Part shown: positions 8,721 to 18,219 of the stretch, piece after piece
Numbering within the stretch: position 1 is the stretch's first letter
How the letters are laid out: the number at the start of each line of letters is the position of its first letter
Source: Candidatus Omnitrophota bacterium
Lineage (GTDB): Bacteria > Omnitrophota > Gorgyraeia > Gygaellales > Profunditerraquicolaceae
Direction: 5' to 3'
Length of the DNA: 49,845 bases
Assembly (NCBI GenBank): GCA_026387405.1
Contig: JAPLLV010000031.1
Span: 1 to 49,845 of the forward strand
Notes under the pieces: generated by a model
Told to the model about the DNA's origin: nothing
Databases searched by the model: none
The model's input: only the letters and a program-made list of their open reading frames with translations
Made by a program: the position numbers and the translations under genes

Positions 8721-9965
8721 GTGGTGAAAAAAAAGATTATTGTTGTAGGCGCGGGTCCTGCCGGGATGATGGCGGCTATCCGGGCGAAGGAGTTGGGGCA
8801 GGATGTGGCCCTTATCGAAAAAAATCCCTCTCCCGGCGCGAAACTCGTCTTAAGCGGAAAAGGCCGCTGCAATCTTACCAATACCGCCGGTTTAGAATCT
8901 TTTCTGGCCCGATTCTCCCGCCAGGGCCAATTCTTAAGAGACGCTTTCAAGAAATTCTTCCACGAAGAGCTGATAAGGTTTTTTGAAGATAGAGGCCTGA
9001 AGATAAAAATAGAGCGGCAGCTGCGCGCCTTTCCCGTCACTGACAGTTCATTAAGTATCCTCGATGTGCTGAAAAAAGAGCTGGAGAGAAGCAAGGTAAG
9101 CCTGATCTTCGGAAGGCCGGCCAAAGGTATCATCATAAAAGACGATCGCGCTGCGGGCGTATTGCTGGATAATTCCAGGATTGAATCGGGGGACAGGATC
9201 ATTATTGCGACCGGCGGGGTCACTTTTAGCTTTACCGGTTCAACCGGTGATGGGATCAATTGGGCCAGGTCGCTTGGCCACCGCGTAAGCGAACTTCGGC
9301 CCGGCCTTGTCCCTTTAGATGTTCGCCAGCAGTATCCAGGGCGCCTGGAAGGTTTGACCTTAAAGAATATCCGGCTCAAAGTTTGTAACGCTAAAGAGAA
9401 ATTGGTCTCTGAGATAGGGGAGTTGTTGTTTACCCGTTCCGGAATATCCGGACCGCTGGTTTTAACATTAAGCGGCAGGATTATTGATCTACTGGAGGAA
9501 CATAATGCTATGCATGTGGAGATAGACCTCAAGCCGGCGTTAAGCCGGGAACAATTGGATGCGCGTCTGCGCAGAGAATTTATTTTAAATTCGCGGCGGT
9601 CATTGAAAAACACGCTTAAGGGGCTGCTTCCCTTGAGATTGATAGATGTCTGTATAGATATCCTGGGTATCGCTCCGGAAAAGAAGGTAAGCCATATCGC
9701 TTACGAAGAGCGTAAGAGGATAGTCGAGCTGCTAAAAGGCTTTCGCCTCGATATCAGAGGCCCCCGGCCGATGCAGGAGGCAATGATCACCCGGGGCGGC
9801 GTTTCTTTAAAAGACATAAACCCGCGCACCATGGAGTCGCGCCTGGTTAAGGGATTATATTTTTGCGGCGAGATGATCGATGTGGATGCCGACACCGGCG
9901 GGTTCAATCTTCAGGCGGCATTTTCTACGGGTTATCTTGCCGGCGAGAGCGCGGCGTTAAAGTAG
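8721..9965 (+). CDS. HI0933/YhiN (BaiN)-family FAD-dependent oxidoreductase
   Basis: The 414-residue protein starts with the dinucleotide-binding fold IIVVGAGPAGMMAA, a ribose-binding acidic end IEKN, and the family signature LVLSGKGRCNLTN (about 43-55). Further family motifs are IIATGGVTFSFTGSTGDG, a middle beta-barrel insert (ELLFTRSGISGP), and the C-terminal FAD-binding segment GGVSLKDINPRTMESR followed by GLYFCGEMIDVDADTGGFNLQ. Members are widespread; their physiological substrate is mostly unknown, although BaiN was linked to bile-acid reduction. The start is a GTG at 8721 or 8724. The 100-bp gap upstream holds degenerate direct repeats. Confidence 0.85.
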   Translation: MVKKKIIVVGAGPAGMMAAIRAKELGQDVALIEKNPSPGAKLVLSGKGRCNLTNTAGLESFLARFSRQGQFLRDAFKKFFHEELIRFFEDRGLKIKIERQLRAFPVTDSSLSILDVLKKELERSKVSLIFGRPAKGIIIKDDRAAGVLLDNSRIESGDRIIIATGGVTFSFTGSTGDGINWARSLGHRVSELRPGLVPLDVRQQYPGRLEGLTLKNIRLKVCNAKEKLVSEIGELLFTRSGISGPLVLTLSGRIIDLLEEHNAMHVEIDLKPALSREQLDARLRREFILNSRRSLKNTLKGLLPLRLIDVCIDILGIAPEKKVSHIAYEERKRIVELLKGFRLDIRGPRPMQEAMITRGGVSLKDINPRTMESRLVKGLYFCGEMIDVDADTGGFNLQAAFSTGYLAGESAALK

Positions 9966-9996
9966 AGTAAAAAGTGCAATTTAAAAGTTAAAAATT

Positions 9997-11352
9997 ATGC
10001 CTGACATTTATCTGGCTTCGCGCTCTAAGGCGCGCAGAGAACTGCTTAAGTCTCTAGGGATAAAATTTAAGGTCATCCCTGTTGATATTAAGGAAAAAAG
10101 TAATCCTAAGTATTCATCTTACGCGCGTCTGGTCAGGCATAACGCTTTGCTCAAGGCGCGCGCGGCAGGGCGCAGAGTTGAAAGCGGCGTCATTATCGCA
10201 GCCGATACCCTGATGGTGCAGGACAAAATTATTTTCGTCAAGCCGAAAAATTTAGCCGATGCCCGCAGGATGCTGAAAAATTTAAGCGCTAAGCCGCAGA
10301 CAGTCTATACCGGCATTGCGCTTATTGATAAAGACAGCGGCAGAGAGTCTTGCGATTACGAAAAGACAAAAGTTTATATGGATAAATTGAGCGATAATGA
10401 TATTGATAATTATTTTGCCTGCGTTTCGCCATTAGGTAAGGCCGGCAGTTACGATATCTCGGGGCGCGGTGCTTTTTTTATCCGGCGTATTGAGGGTTGT
10501 TTCTATAACGTGGTCGGGCTGCCTATAAGAAAACTATACAGGATGCTTAGAAAATTGGATATTAAAGTTTTTTCATTTGCTATCTGCTATATGCTATATG
10601 CTATTTTTTTATGTGGTTGTTCCACGGAATATAACGTCGCTACTAATAAGGAGGAGACGTTCTTCTACACTACCGAAAAGGAAGTCGCGATGGGCAAGGC
10701 TATCGACCGCCAGGTACTGACCCAGCATAAACTTACAGAGGATCTTCTTGTGCAGAAGCGGATAGAGGATATAGGCCGGAAGATCGTAGCTGTCTGCGAC
10801 AGAAAAGATATCGATTACCATTTTAAGGTGCTGGAGGACGATGAGGTCAATGCCGTATCGCTTCCGGGCGGGTTTGTGTATGTCAATAGCGGGTTGGTCA
10901 AGAGGGCAGCTAATGACGACGAATTGGCCGCGGTATTAGCGCATGAAGTGGGGCATATCGTTGCCCGGCACAGCATCAAGAAGCTGCAGGGTATGATGGG
11001 CTATACCCTGCTGCGCCTCCTGACCCTGGCAGCCCCTTCCGGCGGCGGGGCAGTTGGAGGGGCCGCGGACGCCGCTTTTAATGAACTGATGCTGGGGTAT
11101 TCGCGGGAAGATGAATTTCTGGCGGATCAGATGTCCGTGCGTTATACAAAGTTAGCCGGCTATAATCCTCACGCGATGATAGATTTTTTAAAGAAACTCA
11201 AGGAGTCAGACCGCAGGAAACCGCTTAGGCAAATAAATTATTTCAAGACTCACCCCTATGTCCCGGACCGCATTCGGGTGGTCAAACAGGCGTTAGGCGA
11301 GAGCATAGGCTTTTCCGACTATATTAATACCGAGCAGCAGCCCCATGACTAG
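9997..11352 (+). CDS. Maf-family nucleotide pyrophosphatase fused in frame to an M48 metalloprotease lipoprotein
   Basis: Residues 1-about 185 are a Maf protein (YLASRSKARRELLKSLGIKF; AADTLMVQDK; KAGSYDISGRGAFFIRRIEGCFYNVVGLP), which hydrolyses non-canonical or excess nucleoside triphosphates in the cytosol. The frame continues without a stop into a lipoprotein signal (AICYMLYAIFLCGC, Cys208), then an M48 zinc protease with HEVGH (316-320) and downstream EFLADQ. The two halves belong in different compartments. A second start at 10543 (MLRKLDIKV) could give a separate, properly exported protease of about 268 residues. The junction DNA is a TATTTGC-type repeat cluster, which probably replaced the maf stop codon. 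The function of each half is well supported; how they are made is not. Confidence 0.78.
   Translation: MPDIYLASRSKARRELLKSLGIKFKVIPVDIKEKSNPKYSSYARLVRHNALLKARAAGRRVESGVIIAADTLMVQDKIIFVKPKNLADARRMLKNLSAKPQTVYTGIALIDKDSGRESCDYEKTKVYMDKLSDNDIDNYFACVSPLGKAGSYDISGRGAFFIRRIEGCFYNVVGLPIRKLYRMLRKLDIKVFSFAICYMLYAIFLCGCSTEYNVATNKEETFFYTTEKEVAMGKAIDRQVLTQHKLTEDLLVQKRIEDIGRKIVAVCDRKDIDYHFKVLEDDEVNAVSLPGGFVYVNSGLVKRAANDDELAAVLAHEVGHIVARHSIKKLQGMMGYTLLRLLTLAAPSGGGAVGGAADAAFNELMLGYSREDEFLADQMSVRYTKLAGYNPHAMIDFLKKLKESDRRKPLRQINYFKTHPYVPDRIRVVKQALGESIGFSDYINTEQQPHD
10574..10606 (+). repeat. TATTTGC-type repeat encoding the protease signal peptide
   Basis: The run tttgctatctgctatatgc and what follows consists of degenerate 7-9 bp units like those at 33229-33283 and 42198-42230. 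It is translated as FAICYMLYAIF, the hydrophobic core in front of the lipobox of the M48 protease. Confidence 0.6.
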
Positions 11353-12439
11353 AAAGGCCTTATGCATAATTTTTGTGTTTTTAATCCTGATAGGCTGTCA
11401 GGCGCAAAGAGAGAGGGTCCGGGAGAATAGAATGACAGATCCCGGCTCAAGGCGCGAAAATCCCTTTGGCGTGTTGGAATTCCTGCATTGGAACCATCCT
11501 TGGAATAACCACAAATACGCGACCCGCAAGGATCTTGAAAAAGCGGCGGCCTTGATGCGGGAGGCCGGCGTAGGAACGGTGCGCATGGATTTTCTTTGGC
11601 AGGATATCGAACCGCAGCAGGGAAAATTTGATTTTGCGAAGTACGATTTTATCGTTGAGCTGCTACGCAATAATAATATAACCGTCCTGGGTATATTGGA
11701 TTATAGCGTAGATTGGGACTCGCCGCAAAGAAAGTGGAACTATCCCTCCAAAGACCACCGCAGATTCATAGATTATGCCCGGAAGGTCGTAGTTCGCTAT
11801 CGGGATAAGGTAAAATACTGGGAGGTCTGGAATGAGCCGGATTCCCATACTTATTGGGAGCCTCAAGACGGCCTGGCGGGTTACTGCGCTTTATTAAAGG
11901 ATGCCTATATTGCCTTAAAAGAGATTGACCCTGAATGCCGGATACTTAACGGCGGCCTGGCCGGCGGTCTCTCGAGCGTAAACAACCTTTATGATCACGG
12001 CGCAAAAGGTTACTTCGATATCCTTAACTTGCATATTTTTGACTCGCCCCTTCATCCCGGGGCCTTAAGCCGGGTCAAGGCCTACCCTAAGCTGGCTTAC
12101 AAGGTGATGCAACGTAACGGCGACGGCGCAAAGAAAATCTGGATCACCGAGATCGGCTGTCCCGGCGTGCCAAAGGGGGTAAAGACCAATAACTGGTGGA
12201 TGGGTAATAATCCGGGCGAAGAAGAACAGGCCGTCTGGGCAAAAGATGTTTTTAGCGGGTTATTAAAGATAGAAAGGGTTGAGAAAATATTCTGGGCATT
12301 CTTCCGGGACACCTTGGAGCACTGGAAAGACGGGACTGATTATTTTGGACTGGTGCGTTGGGATTTTACCAAGAAGGGCTCATATGCGGCGTTTAAGAGA
12401 TGTTTTGAGTCCTGGAAGCAATCGAGCGGTTTGGAATAA
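11345..12439 (+). CDS. Clan GH-A glycoside hydrolase lipoprotein
   Basis: The 364-residue protein has a lipobox LIGC (Cys18) and a TIM-barrel glycosidase. The acid/base is E164 in YWEVWNEPD and the nucleophile is E269 in IWITEIGCPG, which matches clan GH-A. GH39- or GH5-like features include GTVRMDFLWQDIEPQQGKFDF. The protein would act outside the cytoplasm, anchored by lipid, on a beta-linked glycan or glycoside. Its start overlaps the end of the Maf-M48 frame by 8 bp, so the two are translationally coupled. The exact substrate cannot be read from sequence. Confidence 0.82.
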   Translation: MTRKALCIIFVFLILIGCQAQRERVRENRMTDPGSRRENPFGVLEFLHWNHPWNNHKYATRKDLEKAAALMREAGVGTVRMDFLWQDIEPQQGKFDFAKYDFIVELLRNNNITVLGILDYSVDWDSPQRKWNYPSKDHRRFIDYARKVVVRYRDKVKYWEVWNEPDSHTYWEPQDGLAGYCALLKDAYIALKEIDPECRILNGGLAGGLSSVNNLYDHGAKGYFDILNLHIFDSPLHPGALSRVKAYPKLAYKVMQRNGDGAKKIWITEIGCPGVPKGVKTNNWWMGNNPGEEEQAVWAKDVFSGLLKIERVEKIFWAFFRDTLEHWKDGTDYFGLVRWDFTKKGSYAAFKRCFESWKQSSGLE

Positions 12440-12454
12440 AGGGGAAGTGTCGCT

Positions 12455-13123
12455 ATGCGTATCTTAGTGGTTGAAGATGAAAAAAAAGTAGCGGATTTTA
12501 TCCGCCGCGGCCTGAAAGAGGAAGGTTATGCGGTTGATGTGGCTTATGACGGCGAAGAGGGATATTTTTTAGCCGGCACCAACCCTTATGATCTGATAGT
12601 GCTTGACCTAATGTTGCCTAAACAAGACGGTCTGAGTTTATGCCGTTCTTTACGGCAGGATAGATTGACTACACCCATACTTATGCTTACGGCCAAGGAC
12701 GCGGTCAAAGATAAAGTGGCGGGCCTGGATTCAGGGGCGGACGATTACCTTACCAAGCCCTTTGCCTTTGAGGAATTTCTGGCCAGGGTGAGGGCGCTCT
12801 TGCGCAAAAAAGATAACCTGGCCTCAACGCTGCTTAAGGTAGACGACCTTGTGCTGGACACGCTGAGCCGCAAGGTTATCCGCGGGGGAAAAGAAATATC
12901 CCTTACCCATAAGGAATATTCGCTCCTTGAATATCTTGTGCGCAATAAAGGGACAGTAGTGACCCGGACCATGATCTCCGAGCATGTCTGGGATATCAGT
13001 TTTGATACGCTCACTAACGTTATCGACGTCTATATAAATTACCTGCGCAGGAAGATCGACCGCGGCCGGAAGAAAGAACTCATCCACACCCTGCGCGGTT
13101 CAGGATACATCCTTAAGGAATAA
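12455..13123 (+). CDS. OmpR-family response regulator
   Basis: The 222-residue protein has a receiver domain with acidic pocket E8/D9, phosphoacceptor D51 ([13 protein letters not shown]) and the conserved Lys in DDYLTKPF. A winged-helix DNA-binding domain follows ([43 protein letters not shown]). It is most like the CusR/ArlR branch. It lies 4 bp upstream of its histidine kinase. A ggggaag ribosome-binding site precedes the ATG. Targets are unknown; the two small exported proteins just downstream of the kinase are candidates. Confidence 0.93.
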   Translation: MRILVVEDEKKVADFIRRGLKEEGYAVDVAYDGEEGYFLAGTNPYDLIVLDLMLPKQDGLSLCRSLRQDRLTTPILMLTAKDAVKDKVAGLDSGADDYLTKPFAFEEFLARVRALLRKKDNLASTLLKVDDLVLDTLSRKVIRGGKEISLTHKEYSLLEYLVRNKGTVVTRTMISEHVWDISFDTLTNVIDVYINYLRRKIDRGRKKELIHTLRGSGYILKE

Positions 13124-13127
13124 TACG

Positions 13128-14615
13128 ATGTTCCGCAAATCCGTCCGCATAAAATTTATACTCTGGTATACATTGCTCCTTGCGGTTACCTTCCTTTTAT
13201 TCAGTTTTATACTATACTTTGATTTTGAGAAGAGCCAGCGGGACAATATGGATGACCTGCTGTTTTCCCAGGCAGAGGGCGTGGTCAGTTCCATCAATAC
13301 CTACTGGGAAACGGAAAAAATGGAGGCAATTAAAGGCGGGGTGAGCGAGAGCGTATTCACCAAGATAAATAATGAAAATTTTGTAAAGATCGCCCGGAGA
13401 TGGGTAAGCGAAAAGTCCCGGGAGCCGGAATTGCTTAATATCATGGTGAGTATCTATGACTATAGCGGAGCTATAATCGCCTCTTCGGCCGGCCTTGGCC
13501 AGGGGTCTTATCTGCCTGACGGGATCGCCAACAAGCTTGACGAAGATAACGTGTTTTACGAAAACCGCAGGATAAGGTTAAGCCGGAGCAGCGAAATGTC
13601 GTTCAGGGTATTGACCTTGGGGGTGGTAGAGAACGGAAAGATCGTCTATTTTGTCCAGGTGGCCAGCCCGTTGACCTTATTCTACGCCTCTATCCGGCGG
13701 CTGCGTTTTATCTTGTTTTTGCTGCTTCCCTTAACCGTTTTTATTGCCAGTATTGCGGCCGGTGAATTCCTCGTCAGCATTACGCTTAAGCCTCTGAACC
13801 GGATGATGAAGACCGTGAGGCAGATCACGGGTGAGAATATGCATCTGAGGCTTCAGATACCCGAAACCAAGGACGAGATCAAGAAACTGGCCGAGACCTT
13901 TAACGAGATGTTGGATAAGATCAACAGCGCTTTTATCTCGCAGAAGCGTTTTATGCACGACGCCTCCCATGAATTAAGGACCCCGCTTACCATACTCAAA
14001 GGTGAACTTGAGGTAGCTTTGAAAAAAGCCCGCTCACAGGATGAGTACCTATCAGTCCTGCGCAGTAATTTGGAGGAGATAAACCGGATCGTGCGCATCG
14101 TGGAGAATCTTCTTTTATTGGCCCGGTTTGACAGCCAGGAGGCCGTGCTTAAAAAAAATCCGCTGGACTTAGGCCTGCTCCTCGAAGAAACAGTAAAGGA
14201 TACGCGCGTGCTTGCCGAGAAGAAGAATATTTCCGTAGAGTCTTCTCTGGAAGGGAACGTTGAGTTTGAGGCAGACGGAGAAAAGCTGCGCCGTGTATTT
14301 CTAAACCTTTTGGATAACGCCATTAAATATACCCTCGAAGGAGGCAGGGTATCTGTGGGCCTCGCGAAACGGGGTTCTTACGCAGAAATAGAAATAGCCG
14401 ATACCGGTATCGGCATAGATAATAAAGACCTGCCTTTCATTTTTGAGCGGCTGTACCGCGCGGACAAATCCCGCAGCAGCCAGGGTTTTGGCCTGGGTTT
14501 AAGCATCGCTAAATCTATCGTCCAGGCCCACCGGGGCACGATCAGCGTACAGAGTAAGCTGCATCAGGGTACCACCTTTAAAGTTTGCCTTCCGTTAACA
14601 GCCCTCCCAGATTAG
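13128..14615 (+). CDS. Membrane sensor histidine kinase
   Basis: The 495-residue kinase has a first membrane helix (residues 10-30), an extracytoplasmic sensor of about 160 residues, a second helix (about 192-218), a HAMP segment (KPLNRMM...), and a HisKA domain with H281 in [11 protein letters not shown]. The HATPase contains [16 protein letters not shown] and [13 protein letters not shown]. All catalytic boxes look intact. It is the partner of the preceding OmpR-type regulator. The sensor domain does not show a motif I can name. Confidence 0.92.
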   Translation: MFRKSVRIKFILWYTLLLAVTFLLFSFILYFDFEKSQRDNMDDLLFSQAEGVVSSINTYWETEKMEAIKGGVSESVFTKINNENFVKIARRWVSEKSREPELLNIMVSIYDYSGAIIASSAGLGQGSYLPDGIANKLDEDNVFYENRRIRLSRSSEMSFRVLTLGVVENGKIVYFVQVASPLTLFYASIRRLRFILFLLLPLTVFIASIAAGEFLVSITLKPLNRMMKTVRQITGENMHLRLQIPETKDEIKKLAETFNEMLDKINSAFISQKRFMHDASHELRTPLTILKGELEVALKKARSQDEYLSVLRSNLEEINRIVRIVENLLLLARFDSQEAVLKKNPLDLGLLLEETVKDTRVLAEKKNISVESSLEGNVEFEADGEKLRRVFLNLLDNAIKYTLEGGRVSVGLAKRGSYAEIEIADTGIGIDNKDLPFIFERLYRADKSRSSQGFGLGLSIAKSIVQAHRGTISVQSKLHQGTTFKVCLPLTALPD

Positions 14616-14693
14616 AAAATTTTAATCTTGTTCTAACCCCTTTTTAATGATCTCTATGTTACCTTCATTGAGGAAGAAGGGGGGTGAAGAAAT

Positions 14694-14939
14694 ATGAAAA
14701 AAATAATAGGGATTTTTGTTAGCGTGTTTATGCTGGTGTGTTTCCTGACAACGGGTTTTGCCGCCCAGGAAGGCAATACTACTGTTCTTGATTCGACCGC
14801 CAAACCGGCAGCGACATCCAAGGTAGCAGCAAAGCATAAGAAGGCTTCGAAAAAACATAAAGAGGCCAAGAAACCAAAACATCTTAATAAAGATGTAGCG
14901 GGCCAAACGCAGGGAACGAAAGCGGAGGTAACGAAATGA
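14694..14939 (+). CDS. Small exported Lys/Ala-rich protein
   Basis: The 81-residue protein has a clear signal peptide (IIGIFVSVFMLVCFLTTGFAAQ, with cleavage after FAA) and a mature part that is a short disordered tail rich in Lys and Ala (AAKHKKASKKHKEAKKPKH). A good ribosome-binding site (ggggtgaagaa) precedes the ATG. It follows the kinase by 78 bp and overlaps the next exported-protein gene by 4 bp. The strongly basic mature sequence could bind polyanions such as DNA or LPS; that is speculation. No family recognised. Confidence 0.65.
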   Translation: MKKIIGIFVSVFMLVCFLTTGFAAQEGNTTVLDSTAKPAATSKVAAKHKKASKKHKEAKKPKHLNKDVAGQTQGTKAEVTK

Positions 14940-15337
14940 AAAAGATTTTGCTGCTGGCGTTGTTAATCCTGCCCCTAATGATAGGGGGGATTGTTTTCGC
15001 CGAAAATGCCTCCTCCTGCGCAGGCGTAAATACGTCTGCATTGCCCTCTCCGAAGGCAGCAGTAACTCACGAGACGCCGAAAGTAAATATAGTTACCGGT
15101 AAGGTGGAAGAAGTCAATCTTGCCGATCCGGCAAAAGGCACCAAGTCGGAAGTAACGGTGGTTAGCGAAGACGGCGCTAAGGTTACCGTCTTAGTAAAAA
15201 CAAATACCACGATTTATGGCGCTGATTGGAAGGCAATAGGATTGGAGAAGATAAAACCCGGCGATACGGTTAAAATAAAATATTTGATCAGTAAAGAAGG
15301 GGTTCGCGAGGCCAGGTCTTTAAGCCTGGTGAAATAA
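14936..15337 (+). CDS. Small exported beta-strand protein
   Basis: The 133-residue protein has a signal peptide (ILLLALLILPLMIGGIVFAEN) and a mature domain predicted as beta strands: VNIVTGKVEEVNLA, SEVTVVSEDGAKVTVLVKTNTTIY, IKPGDTVKIKYL. The pattern suggests a small OB-like or barrel domain of the kind often annotated DUF5666. The start ATG overlaps the stop of the Lys-rich gene (ATGA), so the two are translated together, probably as targets or accessories of the two-component system upstream. Function unknown. Confidence 0.65.
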   Translation: MKKILLLALLILPLMIGGIVFAENASSCAGVNTSALPSPKAAVTHETPKVNIVTGKVEEVNLADPAKGTKSEVTVVSEDGAKVTVLVKTNTTIYGADWKAIGLEKIKPGDTVKIKYLISKEGVREARSLSLVK

Positions 15338-15348
15338 GCCTTTGTTTT

Positions 15349-15380
15349 AAGATGCGGCAGGCGAAGGCTTGCCGCATCTT
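15349..15380. terminator. Hairpin terminator (11-bp stem)
   Basis: AAGATGCGGCA (15349-15359) and its exact complement TGCCGCATCTT (15370-15380) flank a 10-nt loop. It follows the exported-protein gene by 11 bp. The U-tract is short (TT), so it may act as a bidirectional or weak terminator or as an mRNA-stabilising hairpin. Confidence 0.6.
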
Positions 15381-15450
15381 GATAAATATAAGGCTGCTGC
15401 AGGAATTCTATTGTGAAATACAATTTCTTATCATATAATGTTTTCAAACT

Positions 15451-16377
15451 ATGTCGCTAGAATTCAAGTTTAATTTAAAAAAACCGTCTTTTCCGGAGGC
15501 ACCTCCGCAGGTCCGTAATGGCCATGGCCTGTTTTTGGAAGGTGATAACGGGGCCGCGGTCATCCTGGTCCACGGCCTCACCGGCACTCCGCAAGAGATG
15601 AGATTTCTGGCATCGTACTTAAATAAGAGGGGATACACGGTATCATGCCCGCTCCTGGCAAACCACGGCGAACACTTAGAGGTGCTTAAAGCTACCAAAT
15701 GGCAGGATTTTTATCAATCGGTAAGGAACGCTTTTATGGAGGTAAAGGATAGGCGCGCCGTTTTTGCCGCGGGATTATCTATGGGGGCGCTGCTTGTTTT
15801 GCTGCTTGCCGAGGAATTCCCGCAGCAGGTAAGCGGCGTAAGCTGCATTTCACCCACATTGTTTTATGACGGCTGGAATATGCCGTGGTATAGATGTTTT
15901 CTCCCCCTGGCATGCTCGACTCCCATAAGGCACTTCTTGTATTTTAAGGAAGATTATCCCTACGGTATAAAAAACGAGGCCATCCGCGAGCGCGTGCACA
16001 GGTATTATACGCAGGTCAGGTTGCAGGATCATGATGCACAAAAGGTCATGCAATATGGTTACCCCTTTTTCCCGGTCACGCTTCTTCGTGAGCTAAAGTT
16101 TCTGGTAGACCATTTAAGCAATAAGCTGGCAGTCATTCATACCCCCACGCAGATCATCCAGGCTGTCGATGACGATATGACCAGCGTCAAGAACGCGCAG
16201 TTTATCTACGATAGAATCAGATCTCTCAAGAAAGAAATAGTGCTCCTGGAGAATTCCTATCATGTAATTACCGCAGATCAGGAGAGGGAGAAGGCAGCGC
16301 AGAAATTGTTTGAGTTCTTCGATAGTATCTATCAGGGCAAAATACAAAAAAACATAAGCTATGCCTCCGTATCTTAA
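15451..16377 (+). CDS. Alpha/beta-hydrolase, carboxylesterase/thermostable monoacylglycerol-lipase type
   Basis: The 308-residue protein has the oxyanion segment ILVHGLTGTP (38-47), nucleophile elbow GLSMG (Ser110), likely acid around D240-D242 (QAVDDDMTS) and catalytic His271 (NSYHVITAD). This matches the Est30-like carboxylesterase group. It is cytoplasmic, with no signal peptide. It overlaps the following HAD gene by 17 bp, starting a run of overlapping genes through the aminotransferase. Substrate unknown; context hints at a small acyl ester linked to the same metabolite as the aminotransferases. Confidence 0.82.
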   Translation: MSLEFKFNLKKPSFPEAPPQVRNGHGLFLEGDNGAAVILVHGLTGTPQEMRFLASYLNKRGYTVSCPLLANHGEHLEVLKATKWQDFYQSVRNAFMEVKDRRAVFAAGLSMGALLVLLLAEEFPQQVSGVSCISPTLFYDGWNMPWYRCFLPLACSTPIRHFLYFKEDYPYGIKNEAIRERVHRYYTQVRLQDHDAQKVMQYGYPFFPVTLLRELKFLVDHLSNKLAVIHTPTQIIQAVDDDMTSVKNAQFIYDRIRSLKKEIVLLENSYHVITADQEREKAAQKLFEFFDSIYQGKIQKNISYASVS

Positions 16378-16849
16378 AAGATTATCGGGCTACAATTTCC
16401 TGTTTGATTTTGACAATACTATTACGCCTTTTGACGTGCTGGACGATATAATAGAAAAATTTTCGGTTAACGATGATTGGGTTGTCTATGAAGAGGCCTG
16501 GCGCGCGGGGTTTGCCAACAGGATAGGATTTGATAAGGACAGGTTGGTTCCTTTTTTTCCGCATCAGCACGATGCCTGTCCTTGCTGCGCTAACTGTAAG
16601 ACAAGGCACCTGACGAAATATAGCTCCGCGGGAAATATCGTCGTTTACATCGGCGACGGGCTCTCGGATACCTGCGCTGCCCAGAACGCTTCTTTAGTTT
16701 TTGCCAAAGGGCATCTCTTGGAATATTTGAGGAAAAAAGGCGTTAGCTGCACGGCCTTTGAGAACCTGGGAGATATCCAACGTTACCTCGGGGAGGTAAT
16801 TGATAATGGGACAGAAGATAAAGCTCGGCAAAAGGCAGGTAAGGCCTAA
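16361..16849 (+). CDS. HAD-superfamily MtnX-like phosphatase with internal deletion
   Basis: The start FLFDFDNTITPFDVLDDIIEKF carries the HAD nucleophile D16 and D18. The end has a Cys-rich segment CPCCANCKTRH and motif IV YIGDGLSD (96-103) followed by FAKG, all as in MtnX/phosphoserine-phosphatase-like proteins. The usual central 70-80 residues between EEAW and the FANR strand, which carry motif II (SDG), are missing. The total is 162 residues rather than about 220-235. The frame is preserved, so it may be translated, but catalysis is doubtful. It overlaps the next gene by 44 bp. Confidence 0.62.
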   Translation: MPPYLKRLSGYNFLFDFDNTITPFDVLDDIIEKFSVNDDWVVYEEAWRAGFANRIGFDKDRLVPFFPHQHDACPCCANCKTRHLTKYSSAGNIVVYIGDGLSDTCAAQNASLVFAKGHLLEYLRKKGVSCTAFENLGDIQRYLGEVIDNGTEDKARQKAGKA

Positions 16850-18218
16850 GGGAAATGGTATCCTTGATCTGGAGGCAAAATACTGCTCCTGGGGCGATAC
16901 GGTCCATTATGCCAAGAAGTTAAAGGTCTTTGACCGCTGCGAGGGGATATATTTATATGATAAGGGAGGGACGCAATATCTGGACCTCCAGATGTGGTAT
17001 TCTGCGGTAAACTTCGGATATAAAAACCCCAGGTTAAATGAGGCCCTGAAGCGGCAGATCGACCGTCTTCCGCAGCTCGCCTGTCAATATCTGCATGAAG
17101 AAAAGATCCTGCTTGCCGCAAAACTCTCCCGGAGAATAGAGCTGGCTTTTGAAACGGAAGGGAGGGTGCATTTTAATGTCGGCGGCTCAAGCGCGGTGGA
17201 AGATTCTTTGAAATTGGTCAGGAACCACACGGGCAGAAACCTGGTTTTCGCCTTTATGGGCGGTTACCACGGGCGCACCCTCGGAGCCTCGGCTATTACT
17301 TCCAGCTATCGTTACCGCGAGAAATTCGGGCATTTTTCAGACCGCGCTCTCTTTATACCCTATCCGTATTGTTTTAGATGTCCCTACGAAAAAAAGAGGG
17401 AATATTGCGATTTATACTGCCTGAGGCAGTTTGAAAGACTGTTTGAAACAGAATACTATTCTGTGCTGAATACCAAGACAAAGAAATGCGAATGCGGGGC
17501 GTTTTATGTTGAACCGGTGCAGGGAACCGGAGGTTATATTATCCCTCCCCGCGACTATTTCTCGGGCCTGAAAGAAGTATTGGACAGGTACAATATACTG
17601 CTGGTGGATGACGAGATCCAGATGGGCTTTTTCCGCACGGGAAAATTCTGGGCCATTGAGCATTTTAACGTTATCCCCGATATTATTGTTTTCGGAAAAG
17701 CGCTTACCAACGGCCTCAATCCTCTTTCGGGTATATGGGCTAAAGAAGAACTTATTTCACCCAAGGTATTCCCCGCCGGCTCTACCCATTCCACTTTTTC
17801 CGCCAACACCCTTGGGACAACCGTGGGCCTGGAGACCATGAAGCTGATCGAGGAATCCGATTTTGTCAATGAGGTCCCTAAAAAGGGCGAGTATTTCGTT
17901 TCCCGACTAAAGCAGCTAAGACGAAAATACCCCCAGATAGGGCATGTTGAAGGTCTGGGGTTGGCGCTCAGGATAGAGATATGTCAGAAGGACGGCTATA
18001 CCCCCAACCGTGAACTGACCGACGCCGTAATGAATATCGGCTTAACCGGGAGATTGCGCGCGGGCGGCAAAAGACAAGGGCTTATCCTTGATGTGGGAGG
18101 TTACTACAAAAACGTATTTACCCTGGCTCCTTCGTTATATATCGAGAATCGCGAGATAGACCTGGCGGTTGAGCTTTTCGAAGAGGCGTTAGCCAAAGGG
18201 ATTACCGAGACCTCCTAG
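16806..18218 (+). CDS. Class III PLP-dependent aminotransferase (4-aminobutyrate-aminotransferase-like)
   Basis: The protein has 470 residues. The PLP lysine is K298 in IIVFGKALTNG. Other motifs are NVGGSSAVEDSLKLVR (cofactor phosphate side), GGYHGRT, and DDEIQMGFFRTGKFWA, the conserved Asp that contacts the pyridine nitrogen. A Cys-rich insert (YCFRCPYEKKREYCDLYC) is typical of one subgroup of these enzymes. The start at 16806 is chosen for its GGGAGGT ribosome-binding site 8 bp upstream; this lies inside the HAD gene. It meets the minus-strand DegT gene with one base between stops. The amino donor and acceptor are unknown. Confidence 0.86.
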   Translation: MGQKIKLGKRQVRPKGNGILDLEAKYCSWGDTVHYAKKLKVFDRCEGIYLYDKGGTQYLDLQMWYSAVNFGYKNPRLNEALKRQIDRLPQLACQYLHEEKILLAAKLSRRIELAFETEGRVHFNVGGSSAVEDSLKLVRNHTGRNLVFAFMGGYHGRTLGASAITSSYRYREKFGHFSDRALFIPYPYCFRCPYEKKREYCDLYCLRQFERLFETEYYSVLNTKTKKCECGAFYVEPVQGTGGYIIPPRDYFSGLKEVLDRYNILLVDDEIQMGFFRTGKFWAIEHFNVIPDIIVFGKALTNGLNPLSGIWAKEELISPKVFPAGSTHSTFSANTLGTTVGLETMKLIEESDFVNEVPKKGEYFVSRLKQLRRKYPQIGHVEGLGLALRIEICQKDGYTPNRELTDAVMNIGLTGRLRAGGKRQGLILDVGGYYKNVFTLAPSLYIENREIDLAVELFEEALAKGITETS

Positions 18219-18219
18219 C

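Noticed and set aside
8657-9613. A 318-codon open frame on the minus strand opposite the flavoprotein gene
   Set aside because: Low-complexity Ser/Leu-rich translation without motifs; the plus strand carries a complete HI0933-type enzyme.
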